DNA from: Aquabacterium sp. NJ1
GTDB taxonomy: Bacteria > Pseudomonadota > Gammaproteobacteria > Burkholderiales > Burkholderiaceae_C
Length of the DNA: 64,000 bases
Direction: 5' to 3'
Assembly (NCBI RefSeq): GCF_000768065.1
Contig: NZ_JRKM01000001.1
Span: forward strand, 3,888,001 to 3,952,000
A model generated the notes under the pieces. It saw only the letters and a list, made by a program, of their open reading frames with translations. It ran no database searches and was not told the DNA's origin. Positions 27,145 to 35,871 of this stretch are shown here, piece after piece; the stretch's first letter is position 1; each line of letters begins with the position of its first letter. A program made the translations under genes and the position numbers.

Positions 27145-28239
27145 TCAGGCGGAGGGCGCGTGCGGCAGTTCGATGACCTCGACCCAGGTCGGGCTGGTGC
27201 CGCAATCGAGCTGGCTTTGAAGCCGCATGCGGCCTTGTTCCGGATCGAAATCGATGACGCTCAGGCGGCCCGTGTCCTGGCTGGCCACGAAGAGCGTCAG
27301 GCCATCAGGGGCCAGCGCAAAACTGCGTGGCAAGGCTTCTGTCTGCAGGCAATCGACCAGGGCGAGCTGGCCGGTGGTGGTGTCGATGCGCAGGGCGCTC
27401 AGCGTGGCGGCGCGGCGGTCGCTGGTGAACAGCCATTGGCCGTTGGTGCTGACGCGCAGTTCGGCCGACCAGGGTTCGGTCGATATCTCCGGCGGCAGGA
27501 TGCGGGCATGGCTCAATGGCGACGGTGGCGCGCTGCCTTCGCCCAATGCCAGCCCATCCACGCTGCCGCCAAGCTCGTTGATGAGGAACAGCCAGCGCCC
27601 GTTGGGGTGAAAGGCCAGATGCCGGGGGCCGCTGCCGGCACGGCAGGCATGGCGCAGCACAGGCTCGGTTGACAGCGGGGTGGCGGTTTGCTGGGGGGCA
27701 GACGCAAGCCGGTAGCACAGCAGCTGATCGGCACCCAGGCAACTCACCCAGACGTGCTGGCCATCGGGGGCCGGGCAGATGGCATGCGCTTGCCTGGGCG
27801 TGTTCAACACCTGCAGCGTCGGGCCGACAAGGCCGTCGGCCTCGATGGCGTTCACCGCGATCAGGTCTTCACCATAAGACGAGGTCAGCAGGTATCGCCC
27901 GTCCAGGCTGGTGGACACATAGACCATGTTGCCGGCCAGCGGGCTGGTGCCCAGCAGGCTCAGGTGGCCCTTGTGCGCGTCGACAGCCAGGGTGTGCACC
28001 GTGAAGGGTGCGGTGCGGTTCACCGCGTACAGGCGATCGCGCTGGGGGCTGAAGGCCATGGGCATGATGGCGCCGCCCAGCGCCAGCCGCTGCACGGTCT
28101 GCCAGCTGGCCTTCGTGGCGGGCTGATCAGCGAGGCCAGACGCAAGCGGGGGGGCGTGCGGGCGCAGCACATGGATGTCGCCGCTGCCGGCTGCCGACAC
28201 GTAGACGGCCAGACGGCTGGAGCGGGCCGCCATGTGCAT
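27145..28239 (-). CDS. Lactonase-type seven-bladed beta-propeller protein
   Basis: The 364-residue protein has repeats with NxxxLYVxxxxxGxL-like blades and motifs such as RYLLTSSYGEDLIAVN, CPAPDGQHVWVSCLGADQL, FHPNGRWLFLINE and GPRHLAFHPNG. These fit the 6-phosphogluconolactonase-type propeller family (YbhE/Pgl). Whether it is the true Pgl cannot be told; no zwf is nearby. It follows the glycosyltransferase gene by 8 bp, so it may be in that operon. Confidence 0.85.
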   Translation of the reverse strand: MHMAARSSRLAVYVSAAGSGDIHVLRPHAPPLASGLADQPATKASWQTVQRLALGGAIMPMAFSPQRDRLYAVNRTAPFTVHTLAVDAHKGHLSLLGTSPLAGNMVYVSTSLDGRYLLTSSYGEDLIAVNAIEADGLVGPTLQVLNTPRQAHAICPAPDGQHVWVSCLGADQLLCYRLASAPQQTATPLSTEPVLRHACRAGSGPRHLAFHPNGRWLFLINELGGSVDGLALGEGSAPPSPLSHARILPPEISTEPWSAELRVSTNGQWLFTSDRRAATLSALRIDTTTGQLALVDCLQTEALPRSFALAPDGLTLFVASQDTGRLSVIDFDPEQGRMRLQSQLDCGTSPTWVEVIELPHAPSA

Positions 28240-28247
28240 GGTGCCGT

Positions 28248-29336
28248 TCAGGCCTTGGCGCCTGCGGTGCCACGCCCGCGTCGGGCCATGCTCAGCAAGG
28301 CGTCGGGCATCAGTGCCTTGAACAGGGCGCGTGCGGCCGTGCCATTGAAGGCGCCATAGCGCAGCGCCGCCTTGATCAGCAGGCTGATGGCCAGGCCAGG
28401 GCGGTCCTCCGAGTTGGCGTATGCCGCATCGATGGTGACCTCCGACAGCAGCTTGCGCAGCGCCGGCCCACGTCGCTGCCGCAGCTCAGGGTCACGTGCC
28501 ACGATGCGCTCGGCCACCATCACCACATCCACGCTCGAGTTCTTGCTGTAGCGCTCGGACGAGATCTGCGTGTTGGAGCGCCGGTAGTTCAGCAAGGGCC
28601 GGTCGATGTAGGCGAAATCGGTGACACGGGCGGCGCGCACCAGCCAGTCCCAATCGGTGCACAGACGCGCTTCGGGGTCAAAGCCACCGATCTGGTCGAT
28701 CAGGGCGGCACGGAACAGCACCGTGGGCGGGTGGGCGAAGTTGCCGCAGGCCATGGTGTCGTAAACCGAGCCCATGTACACCGGCACGTCCACGGGTTCG
28801 CTCGCCGGTGTGGGCAGGCAGGCGGCCACATCCAGTGTGGTCTTGCGCGGGAACTGGCCGGCCGGGCCACCGCGATCGGCGGTGCATTGCGCGTAGTAGC
28901 AGGGGCTGTAGCGCTCGGCGATCGGGCCCTTGTCGCTGAAGGCGCTGAACTCCGTGCAACACAGGCCGACCTCGGGGTGCTGGTCCAGCAGGGCGATCTG
29001 CGCGGCGATGCGCTCGGGCATGCACAGGTCGTCGTGGTCCATCAGGGCGATGAATTCGCCGCGGGCATGCAGCAAGCCTGTGTTGCGCGCCGCAGGTACA
29101 CCGCCATTGGCCTGGCGCACCGCCACGATGCGCTCGCCGTAGGACTGCAGCACCTGCCAGGTGTCGTCGGTGGAGCCATCGTCCACGATGATCAGCTCCA
29201 TGGGCTGGTAGGTCTGCGCCAGCATGGTGTCGATCGTCTCGCCGATGTGGCGCGCCGAGTTGTACGCCCCGATGATGACGCTGACCAGGCGCGGGACGCG
29301 CGCATGCTTCTGTTGAATGGGGTGGATGATCATCAT
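28248..29336 (-). CDS. Glycosyltransferase family 2 protein
   Basis: The 362-residue protein has the GT2 fold start LVSVIIGAYNSARHIGETI (residues 17-36), IIVDDGSTDDTWQVL and ALMDHDDLCMPERI, with the DxD-like metal motif. It should transfer a sugar to a surface glycan. The ATG at 29334-29336 overlaps the stop of the upstream acyltransferase gene (ATGA). A longer frame reading upstream spans that gene in another phase and is a shadow. Confidence 0.9.
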   Translation of the reverse strand: MMIIHPIQQKHARVPRLVSVIIGAYNSARHIGETIDTMLAQTYQPMELIIVDDGSTDDTWQVLQSYGERIVAVRQANGGVPAARNTGLLHARGEFIALMDHDDLCMPERIAAQIALLDQHPEVGLCCTEFSAFSDKGPIAERYSPCYYAQCTADRGGPAGQFPRKTTLDVAACLPTPASEPVDVPVYMGSVYDTMACGNFAHPPTVLFRAALIDQIGGFDPEARLCTDWDWLVRAARVTDFAYIDRPLLNYRRSNTQISSERYSKNSSVDVVMVAERIVARDPELRQRRGPALRKLLSEVTIDAAYANSEDRPGLAISLLIKAALRYGAFNGTAARALFKALMPDALLSMARRGRGTAGAKA

Positions 29337-30541
29337 GCGCCTGCAATCAGTTCGAGGGGCATGACGTAGTCCAGCAACTCTCGGCAGCTCAGGAGACCCA
29401 GGAGCACGGCGGTGGTCATGTTGCGGCGGTTGCGCATGGTGGCCACCCATTGCTTGCCGCTGCGCAGCCCTTCCTCCAGCCTGGGCAGGAGGCCATCGCG
29501 CTGGAACACGTGTGTGCCCTGGGGTTCGCGGCCCGTGGCCAGCGAACTCTTGTAGCGGTAATCGCCCGCGGTGAAGTCGTAGACATGCTGCCCGTTGCGG
29601 GCGTTGTGTTCGATGGCCAGCGCGTGGCAGACCAGGCCTGGACGATCCTGCTTGTCCAGCAGGCCCGTGCGGAAGCCGGATTGGTAGAACACCACGCGGC
29701 CGCGGTGCACGAAGTTGTAGAGGTAGCCCAGTTCGGTGTCGCCTACCGAGATGCGCAGCAACTGGATCTCGCCGCGGTCGAACGCTTCTTCTATGAGCAG
29801 ATCGTGGAAGCGCTCTGCCACCTTGGAGTTGACGAAGGCGGATTCTTCGCCACGTTCTTCCCATTTCTGGGCATGCAAGGCGCGCAGGGCGTTGAGAAAT
29901 GCCCGGGCCTCCTGGGCGGTGCTGGCCGGGGTCAGCGTCACCTCGCCCAGCTTTCGGTAGCCGCTCAGGCTGCGCCTGACCTGGCTTCGCGTGTTGGCGC
30001 TCAACAGCGGGATGTAGCCCTCTGCCTGGGCACGCACCTCGTTGAGATCGACCGTGTACGAGGCCAGCTCGACGGTGCGCACCAGCATGCCGCGTTCCTG
30101 ATGGGCACTGGCCAGTTCGGCAAAACGGGCCTCGGCCTTGGTGATCTCGAAGCGCCGCACACCGGTCTGAGTCAGCAGGTGGTTGAGCATGGCGTCCTTG
30201 ATCTGCACGGCGCGACCTTCTTCCGTGAGGAAGCCGTTGTACTCGATGGTCAGGCTGTCGAACTCCATCAGCCCGGTCGCGTGCAGCCGCCAGCAAGACA
30301 CGGGAACGACGCGCAGCATGCGGGCCCGGCCGCGGATCAACAGGCCCAGGCCCATGATGACATCCCCATCGCGTGCGACGAGCAACTGGGGTTGCAGATG
30401 CGCGGGCAGGATGTTCAGCCAGTTGCCGATCCATGACCATGATGTGAAAAAAGTGGCCATGGCGCGGGTTTCAAGCTCGCGCCACCATGCAGCCAGCGTG
30501 GTTCGGGGCGGTGGGCTTTCCAGCGCGATGGTCAGGGCCAT
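29333..30541 (-). CDS. FemAB/CelD-like acyltransferase (BioF2-type GNAT)
   Basis: The 402-residue protein starts MALTIALESPPPRTTLA behind a GGAG site at about -10. It has ANTRSQVRRSLSGYRKLG and GYLYNFVHRGRVVFYQSGFR, GLVCHALAIEHNARNGQHVYDFTAGDYRYKSSLA (core DFTAGDYRYKSSLAT), which are the hallmarks of the GNAT-like CelD/BioF2 domain used in exopolysaccharide acylation. With the GT2 and propeller genes it forms a small glycan operon. The substrate is unknown. Confidence 0.85.
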   Translation of the reverse strand: MALTIALESPPPRTTLAAWWRELETRAMATFFTSWSWIGNWLNILPAHLQPQLLVARDGDVIMGLGLLIRGRARMLRVVPVSCWRLHATGLMEFDSLTIEYNGFLTEEGRAVQIKDAMLNHLLTQTGVRRFEITKAEARFAELASAHQERGMLVRTVELASYTVDLNEVRAQAEGYIPLLSANTRSQVRRSLSGYRKLGEVTLTPASTAQEARAFLNALRALHAQKWEERGEESAFVNSKVAERFHDLLIEEAFDRGEIQLLRISVGDTELGYLYNFVHRGRVVFYQSGFRTGLLDKQDRPGLVCHALAIEHNARNGQHVYDFTAGDYRYKSSLATGREPQGTHVFQRDGLLPRLEEGLRSGKQWVATMRNRRNMTTAVLLGLLSCRELLDYVMPLELIAGA

Positions 30542-30862
30542 TGAGGGACTCCGTGTACTTGTCTTTTGTTGGCATGCCGCACCAGGGGCCGGGCGCACCG
30601 CTGGCTGGTGGGCAGGGCAGGTGTCTTTTACCGAACGGCCGACGCATCACCTGGCGCATGAGGCGTGGTGGAGGCTGAGGCTGAAACGGGAACCGGCCGA
30701 TCTTAATCAAACCAGGCCCTGGCAGCGTCCGCCTGTATCGGGGGGCGGCAAAGCCGGCTTGTGCGAAATTGCATGTTTCTCTAGCAATATACGTGCTGGA
30801 GTTACAGCGCCTGGTTGCTGTCCGAAATTGGCCCTGAAAAGGGTCTTGATAACTGGAAGTAC
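30542..30862. other. Intergenic region without a supported gene
   Basis: These 321 bp lie between the divergent acyltransferase operon and the FMN reductase gene. I see no tRNA, terminator or long repeat. The 3' part before the reductase is AT-richer, with AATATACG near 30784-30791, and probably holds its promoter. Confidence 0.5.
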
Positions 30863-31480
30863 ATGACCGCAAGCAATCTTTCCCGGCCAGTGAGGCTGTT
30901 GGCCATTTCAGGTAGTTCACGCCAGGGTTCGCTCAATCGCCAGCTGCTTGGTCTGGCGGCGCGCAAGGCGCAGGCGCTGGGGGCGGAGGTCACGCAGGTC
31001 GATCTGCGCGAGCTGGCCCTGCCTGTTTACGATGACGATTGGGCCGCGGCGCATGGCAAGCCAGAAGGCGCCATCAAGCTGCGCGCCTTGTTTGCCAGCC
31101 ATGATGGCTTGTTGTTGTCCTGCCCGGAGTACAACGCCTTGCCCACGCCCTTGTTGATCAACAGTTTTGACTGGCTGTCCACGGTGCCGGCACAGGATGA
31201 GCTGCCCGGCGGTACGGGCGCCACGTCTGGCAAGCCGGTGGGGCTGATGGCCGCCTCGCCAGGCGCCCTGGGCGGCCTGCGGGCTTTGCCCATCGTGCGC
31301 ACCTACCTGAGCACCAATTTCGCCATGGTGGTGGTGCCCGAGCAGCTGGGCCTGCCGCATGCCGACCAGCAGTTCGATGAAGCCCATGGCCTGGTGAAGC
31401 CGGATCTGGACAAGGTGCTGGACCGCCTGGTGGCGTCGGTGGTGCGCCAGGCGCGCTGGCGCATCGCTGAACAAGCCTGA
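30863..31480 (+). CDS. NADPH-dependent FMN reductase
   Basis: The 205-residue flavodoxin-like protein has LLAISGSSRQGSLNRQLLGL (GSxRxxS phosphate loop), the LLLSCPEYNALPTPLLINSFDWLS motif (core SCPEYNALP) and later SKPVGLMAASPGALGG. It is likely to supply reduced FMN or to reduce quinones or azo compounds. The ATG at 30863 is preferred over an upstream in-frame ATG for lack of extension homology. Confidence 0.92.
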   Translation: MTASNLSRPVRLLAISGSSRQGSLNRQLLGLAARKAQALGAEVTQVDLRELALPVYDDDWAAAHGKPEGAIKLRALFASHDGLLLSCPEYNALPTPLLINSFDWLSTVPAQDELPGGTGATSGKPVGLMAASPGALGGLRALPIVRTYLSTNFAMVVVPEQLGLPHADQQFDEAHGLVKPDLDKVLDRLVASVVRQARWRIAEQA

Positions 31481-31519
31481 GGACGCCTGAAGGGCTCAGG
31501 CCAACGGGGCCGAGAGGCC

Positions 31520-32470
31520 TCAGTTGCTGGCCGCCAGGAAGGCGAGGAACACCTTCAGCGTGGCCTGCGGGTCTTCTTCCTGGGGCAGGTGGCCCAGCCC
31601 GGGGAAGGTGGTGAGCTGGCAGTGCGGGATGTCCCGGCAGAACAGGTTGCCCTGGTCGGGCGAGATCATCTCGTCTTTCTCGCCCCACATGACCAGTGTG
31701 GGTTGCTGCACCCGGTGGATCAGCGCTGAGTTGCTGCCGAACTGCGCCTGGTCCATGCGCTGGAACAGGGCGCGGCGGTTGCCCACGCGCAGGTTCAGCT
31801 CGAAATAGCGGTCGACCTTCTCTTTGGTGGCGTGGGCCGGGTCACCGAACACGCTGCGCACGCTGGACTCGACGAGCGAGCGCGGCAGGATGCGTTCGGA
31901 CACCCAGCGCAGCCCGCGCATGCTGGCGATCTGGAAGGCCAGCGGCATGGACAGCACGGAGGGCTGGTAGCCGTCCGAGTCGATCAGCACCAGCTTGCGC
32001 ACGCGCTCGGGTGCCAGCACGGCCGTTTGCCAGGCCACTTCGCCGCCCAGGGCGTTGCCCACCAGGATCACGCGCTTGACGTTGAGCGTGTCCAGAAACC
32101 GCAGCACGAAGCGCACATAGGCGTCGATGCGGTAGTCGCCCTGGGGGCTGGGGCCGGTCAGGCCGAAGCCGGGCAGGTCCACGCTGATGACACGGTGTTT
32201 GGCCTGCAGTGCGGTCTGCCAGCCTTCGTAGGTGTGCAGGCTGGACGACATGCCGTGCAGCAGCACGATGGGCAGGTTGTCCTCGCGCGGGCCGGTGTCC
32301 CGCATGTGCACCTGCATGCCGTCGAGCTCGACGAAGCTGGAGGGCTCGGGCGCCCAGCGCCCCACCAGTTGCCCCAGTTGCCGGTCAGGCTCCCAGGTCG
32401 ACCAGACAGCCACAGCCAGGCCGATCCCCAGCAGGACGGCACTCCACCAAAGTCGGTTCAGCCACTTCAT
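31520..32470 (-). CDS. Alpha/beta hydrolase-fold protein lacking the catalytic Ser
   Basis: The 316-residue protein has an N-terminal membrane anchor (WWSAVLLGIGLAVAVW), an oxyanion loop PIVLLHGMSSS, and late Asp266 (MWGEKDEM) and His294 (GLGHLPQEE). The nucleophile elbow reads VGNALGG, so residue 140 is Ala (codon GCC at 32051-32053) where G-x-S-x-G hydrolases have Ser. This predicts a dead or altered enzyme, such as a chaperone-like or ligand-binding protein. It ends the monooxygenase operon, 7 bp after the SDR gene. Confidence 0.88.
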   Translation of the reverse strand: MKWLNRLWWSAVLLGIGLAVAVWSTWEPDRQLGQLVGRWAPEPSSFVELDGMQVHMRDTGPREDNLPIVLLHGMSSSLHTYEGWQTALQAKHRVISVDLPGFGLTGPSPQGDYRIDAYVRFVLRFLDTLNVKRVILVGNALGGEVAWQTAVLAPERVRKLVLIDSDGYQPSVLSMPLAFQIASMRGLRWVSERILPRSLVESSVRSVFGDPAHATKEKVDRYFELNLRVGNRRALFQRMDQAQFGSNSALIHRVQQPTLVMWGEKDEMISPDQGNLFCRDIPHCQLTTFPGLGHLPQEEDPQATLKVFLAFLAASN

Positions 32471-32477
32471 GCGCGCA

Positions 32478-33344
32478 TCATGCCGCGCTTCGGGCCGGTT
32501 GACGCGGCTTGTTCATCTTGCGCAACTGTTTCATCACCAGCACCTGGTAGGCCGAGCCGAACAGGCGGATCACCTTGTCGAGCTTCTTGGCGTCGTTGCC
32601 GACCAGCACGCGGCGCTCGTTGTTTTCAACGGCCTGCAGGATCTGCAGCGCGGCCGATTCGGCGGTGGTCACGTTGATCAGCTTGTTGGCGCGGCGCTTG
32701 TGGGCGTCCACGCTCTGGCCGGTGAGCTTTTCCATGACCGGGTCCACCTTGCCGGCGTTCGCGATGTTGGTGGCGATGCCGCCCGGGTGCACACAGGTGG
32801 CGCTCACGCAGGCGCCTTCCATGTCCAACTCCATGCGCAGGGCCTCGGTGAAGCCGCGCACGCCGAACTTGCTGGCGTTGTAGGCGCTTTGCGTGGGCAC
32901 GGCCATCAGGCCGAACAGGCTGGAGGTGTTGATGACATGGCCTTCGCCCGACGCTTTGAGGTGCGGCAGGAAGGCCTGGGTGCCATACACCACGCCCCAG
33001 AAGTTGATGCCCATGATCCACTCGAAGTCGCTGATCTTCATGTGCTCGACGGGGGCGGTCAGCGCCACGCCGGCGTTGTTGAAGATCAGGTTGACCTTGC
33101 CGTGGTCGCGCACGACTTCGTCGGCCCAGGCGTAGACCTCGTCGCGCTTGGAGACATCCAGCTTGCGCACGGTGACGCGCACGCCATGCTGGCTGGCCAG
33201 TTCGGCCGTCTTGACCAGCTCGGCGTCGTTGACGTCGCTGATGGCCAGATTGCAGCCGCGACGGGCCAGCTCGACGGCCAGCGTGCGGCCCATGCCGGAT
33301 GCGGCGCCGGTGATGGCCGCGACCTTGTTCTTGAAGTCTTTCAT
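32478..33344 (-). CDS. SDR-family oxidoreductase
   Basis: The 288-residue protein has the NAD(P) motif VAAITGAASGMGRTLAVELA (TGxxxGxG), NNAG at about 88 and the active Ser-Tyr-Lys set (NTSSLF ... SAYNASKFG). It should interconvert a secondary alcohol and a ketone. The ATG at 33344 follows a GAGGAAG site. It lies 23 bp after the HSL esterase gene and probably acts in the same pathway. Confidence 0.93.
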   Translation of the reverse strand: MKDFKNKVAAITGAASGMGRTLAVELARRGCNLAISDVNDAELVKTAELASQHGVRVTVRKLDVSKRDEVYAWADEVVRDHGKVNLIFNNAGVALTAPVEHMKISDFEWIMGINFWGVVYGTQAFLPHLKASGEGHVINTSSLFGLMAVPTQSAYNASKFGVRGFTEALRMELDMEGACVSATCVHPGGIATNIANAGKVDPVMEKLTGQSVDAHKRRANKLINVTTAESAALQILQAVENNERRVLVGNDAKKLDKVIRLFGSAYQVLVMKQLRKMNKPRQPARSAA

Positions 33345-33367
33345 GGGGTCTTCCTCAGGCGATGGGT

Positions 33368-34282
33368 TTAAGCGGTCACGCGGGCTGTCACGTTGGTGAT
33401 AAAGGCGCCGCATTCTTTCAGGGTCTGGCGGGCTTCGGGCAGCATGAGCATGGTGGGCCACACGTGGGGCATCTTGGCCTTGAGGTGCAGCTCGCTCTTG
33501 ACGCCTTGTTGCTGCGCGCGTTCATGCAGGCGGGTCGAGTCAGCCAGCAGGATCTCGTGCTTGCTGGCGTGGATCATCAGGGGTGGCAGGCCCTTGAGGT
33601 CGGCAAACAGGGGCGAAGCCAGCGGCGTGGTGGTGGGCTTGCCGTTGAGGTAGAGCGCTGCAGCTTCGGGCAGGGACTCGGGGTTGAACATCACGTCCGC
33701 ATCGGCCAGGGACTTCATGGTCTCGCCCGAGCAGGACAGGTCGCTCCAGGGCGAGAACAGTACGGCGCCTGCGGGCATGGGCAGGCCCTGGTCACGCGAA
33801 GCCACCAGGCAGGCCAGGGCCAGGCCACCACCGGCCGAGTCACCACCGAAGACCACGCTCTTGGGGTCGATGCCCTTGTTCAAGAGCTCTTTCCACCAGG
33901 CCACGGCGTCGTCCACGGCAGCGGGGAAAACGTTTTCGGGCGCCATGCGGTAGTCCACCGACAGCACCTGGGCTTCGGCGGTGCGCGCCAGGTAGGCACA
34001 GGTCGGGCGGTGGGTTTCCAGGCCGCAGAAGAAGTAGCCGCCACCATGGAAGTACAGCACCGTGCGCTTCGGGTTGGCCACACTCAACCACTCGGCCGAG
34101 CACAGGGCGCTGGCCGGTTGCGCCGCCACGGGCGTGTGCTTGATTTCGGGCGGCGGGGGCGGGTAGCGCTTGGCCATCTTGTTGACCATGTGGCGTGCCT
34201 TGTGCACGTTCAATGGCCCACGCCCTGCGCGCTTGAACTGGTAACGCAGGACCATGTTGGCGATGACGGATTGAATGCTCAT
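33368..34282 (-). CDS. HSL-family (HGGG) esterase
   Basis: The 304-residue alpha/beta hydrolase has the oxyanion motif YFHGGGYFF (HGGG 79-82) and the nucleophile motif FGGDSAGGG (Ser149), then a Asp/His pair near PPLMIHASKHE and PHVWPTML. It should hydrolyse esters, and so could split the product of the monooxygenase. Its ATG overlaps that gene's stop (34279-34282). Confidence 0.92.
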   Translation of the reverse strand: MSIQSVIANMVLRYQFKRAGRGPLNVHKARHMVNKMAKRYPPPPPEIKHTPVAAQPASALCSAEWLSVANPKRTVLYFHGGGYFFCGLETHRPTCAYLARTAEAQVLSVDYRMAPENVFPAAVDDAVAWWKELLNKGIDPKSVVFGGDSAGGGLALACLVASRDQGLPMPAGAVLFSPWSDLSCSGETMKSLADADVMFNPESLPEAAALYLNGKPTTTPLASPLFADLKGLPPLMIHASKHEILLADSTRLHERAQQQGVKSELHLKAKMPHVWPTMLMLPEARQTLKECGAFITNVTARVTA

Positions 34283-35781
34283 GCGCGCTCTGTGAAGTAG
34301 GGGTTGAGGTTGAAACGGCGGGTTTTCAAACGGTAGGCAAATGTAAACCCTGGCCACAGCGTCGTGTTGCGGCCCTTGTCGTCGATGTACCAGCTCTTGC
34401 AGCCGGAGTTCCACACGGTTTTCTTCAGGTCGGCCTGCACATCGGCCACGAAGCGGGCCTGCGCCTGGGGTTTGACTTCCAGGGCCTTGATGCGGCGCTC
34501 TTTCATGGTCTTGAGCGCCTCGACGATGTAATGCGCCTGCGACTCGATCATGAACACCATGGAGTTGTGGCCCAGGCCCGTGTTGGGGCCCATCAGCATG
34601 AAGAAGTTGGGGAAGCCTGCCACGGTGATGCCCATATAGGCCTCGGCGCCTTGCTTCCACACCTCGGCCAGATCGGCGCCACCCTTGCCGAACACGGCCT
34701 TGGGCGGGATCGGGTCCTGCACCTTGAAGCCGGTGCCGAAGATGATGGCGTCCACCTCGTGCTCGCGGCCATCTTGCGTGCGCACGCCGCGTGGCGTGAT
34801 GGCCTGGATGCCCTCGGTGACGACCTCGACATTGGTGCGCGCCAGGGCAGGGTAGTACTCGTTGGAAATCAGCAGGCGCTTGCAGCCGGGCGTGTAGTCG
34901 GGCGTGAGCTTGGCGCGCAGGGCCGGATCCTTGATGGCCTTGTTGATGCGGTGCTTGCCCACCTTTGCCACCAGCTTCATCCACTCGGGCTTGAACTTGA
35001 AGGCCAGGAAGCGCATCTCCAGCGTCCAGTACAGCTTGGTGCGGGCGATCTTCTGGCGCCAGGGGTTGGCGTTGAAGTCGGCCTTTTCTTCGGGTTTGAT
35101 GGGGCGGTCCATCTTGGGCACGACCCAGGGCGGGGTGCGCTGGAAGTAGGTGAGGTGGTCCACCTTGGGGGCAATCGCCGGCACGAACTGGATGGCGCTG
35201 GCGCCGCTGCCGATCACGGCCACGCGCTTGCCCGTCAGGTCGTAATCGTGGCGCCAGGTGGCGGAATGGAAGGTGGTGCCCTCGAAGCTGTCCAGGCCCT
35301 TGATGCTGGGGATGGCCGGGTTGCTCAGTCCGCCCATGCCGGAGACCAGCACATCGGCTTCGAACACGCGGCCGTCGTCCGCCTTGACGACCCAGACCTG
35401 GCGCGCTTCGTCATAGCGCGAGGCCGTGATGTTGGCGCCAAAGCGGATGTGGCGCAGCAGGTCGTACTTGGTGGCGACGTGCTTCAGGTACGCGTAAATC
35501 TCGGGCTGGGGCGCGTACATGCGCGACCAGTTGGGGTTGGGCTCGAACGAGAAGGAGTAGAGGTGGGACTCCACGTCGCAGGCGCAACCGGGGTAAGTGT
35601 TGTCGCGCCAGGTGCCACCCACGTCATGGGCACGCTCCAGCAGCACGAAGTCGTCCTCGCCGTTTTCACGGAGTTTGACACCCATGCACAGGCCCGAAAA
35701 TCCCGTGCCCACGACGATGATGCGGTGCCGCTCCACCCCCTGGCCGGCGGCAAGCGGCTGCTTGAATTCATTCGGCTTCAT
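34279..35781 (-). CDS. Flavin-containing Baeyer-Villiger-type monooxygenase
   Basis: The 500-residue protein has the FAD motif VVGTGFSG (25-30 GxGxxG), the BVMO fingerprint FEGTTFHSATW (166-176, FxGxxxHxxxW), a second NADPH-binding GSGASA (191-196) and GTGFKVQDP near the end. Enzymes of this type insert oxygen into ketones using NADPH and O2, or hydroxylate alkanes (AlmA-like). It starts a four-gene operon: monooxygenase, esterase, SDR, dead hydrolase. Confidence 0.93.
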   Translation of the reverse strand: MKPNEFKQPLAAGQGVERHRIIVVGTGFSGLCMGVKLRENGEDDFVLLERAHDVGGTWRDNTYPGCACDVESHLYSFSFEPNPNWSRMYAPQPEIYAYLKHVATKYDLLRHIRFGANITASRYDEARQVWVVKADDGRVFEADVLVSGMGGLSNPAIPSIKGLDSFEGTTFHSATWRHDYDLTGKRVAVIGSGASAIQFVPAIAPKVDHLTYFQRTPPWVVPKMDRPIKPEEKADFNANPWRQKIARTKLYWTLEMRFLAFKFKPEWMKLVAKVGKHRINKAIKDPALRAKLTPDYTPGCKRLLISNEYYPALARTNVEVVTEGIQAITPRGVRTQDGREHEVDAIIFGTGFKVQDPIPPKAVFGKGGADLAEVWKQGAEAYMGITVAGFPNFFMLMGPNTGLGHNSMVFMIESQAHYIVEALKTMKERRIKALEVKPQAQARFVADVQADLKKTVWNSGCKSWYIDDKGRNTTLWPGFTFAYRLKTRRFNLNPYFTERA

Positions 35782-35812
35782 ACGGAGATCTTTCTGAAAG
35801 CACTTTGATTTG

Positions 35813-35857
35813 TGACAAGAATTATTGTCAGACTAACTTTGACAATGATTCATGTCA
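35813..35857. promoter_or_regulatory. Two TGACA-N8-TGTCA operators
   Basis: Identical half-site pairs TGACA-N8-TGTCA occur at 35813-35830 and 35840-35857, centres 27 bp apart, in the gap between the monooxygenase operon and the divergent tetR gene. The second carries an extra T/A on each side. They are the probable TetR operators. Confidence 0.7.
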
Positions 35858-35871
35858 ATATAGGGATCCCT

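Noticed and set aside
28248-30440. 730-codon single frame joining GT2 to upstream DNA
   Set aside because: The upstream part is out of phase with the FemAB/CelD gene, which has real motifs; the GT2 starts at 29336 with an ATGA overlap.
33368-34984. 538-codon frame for the HSL esterase
   Set aside because: The N-terminal half reads the monooxygenase gene out of phase; the real start is 34282, overlapping its stop.
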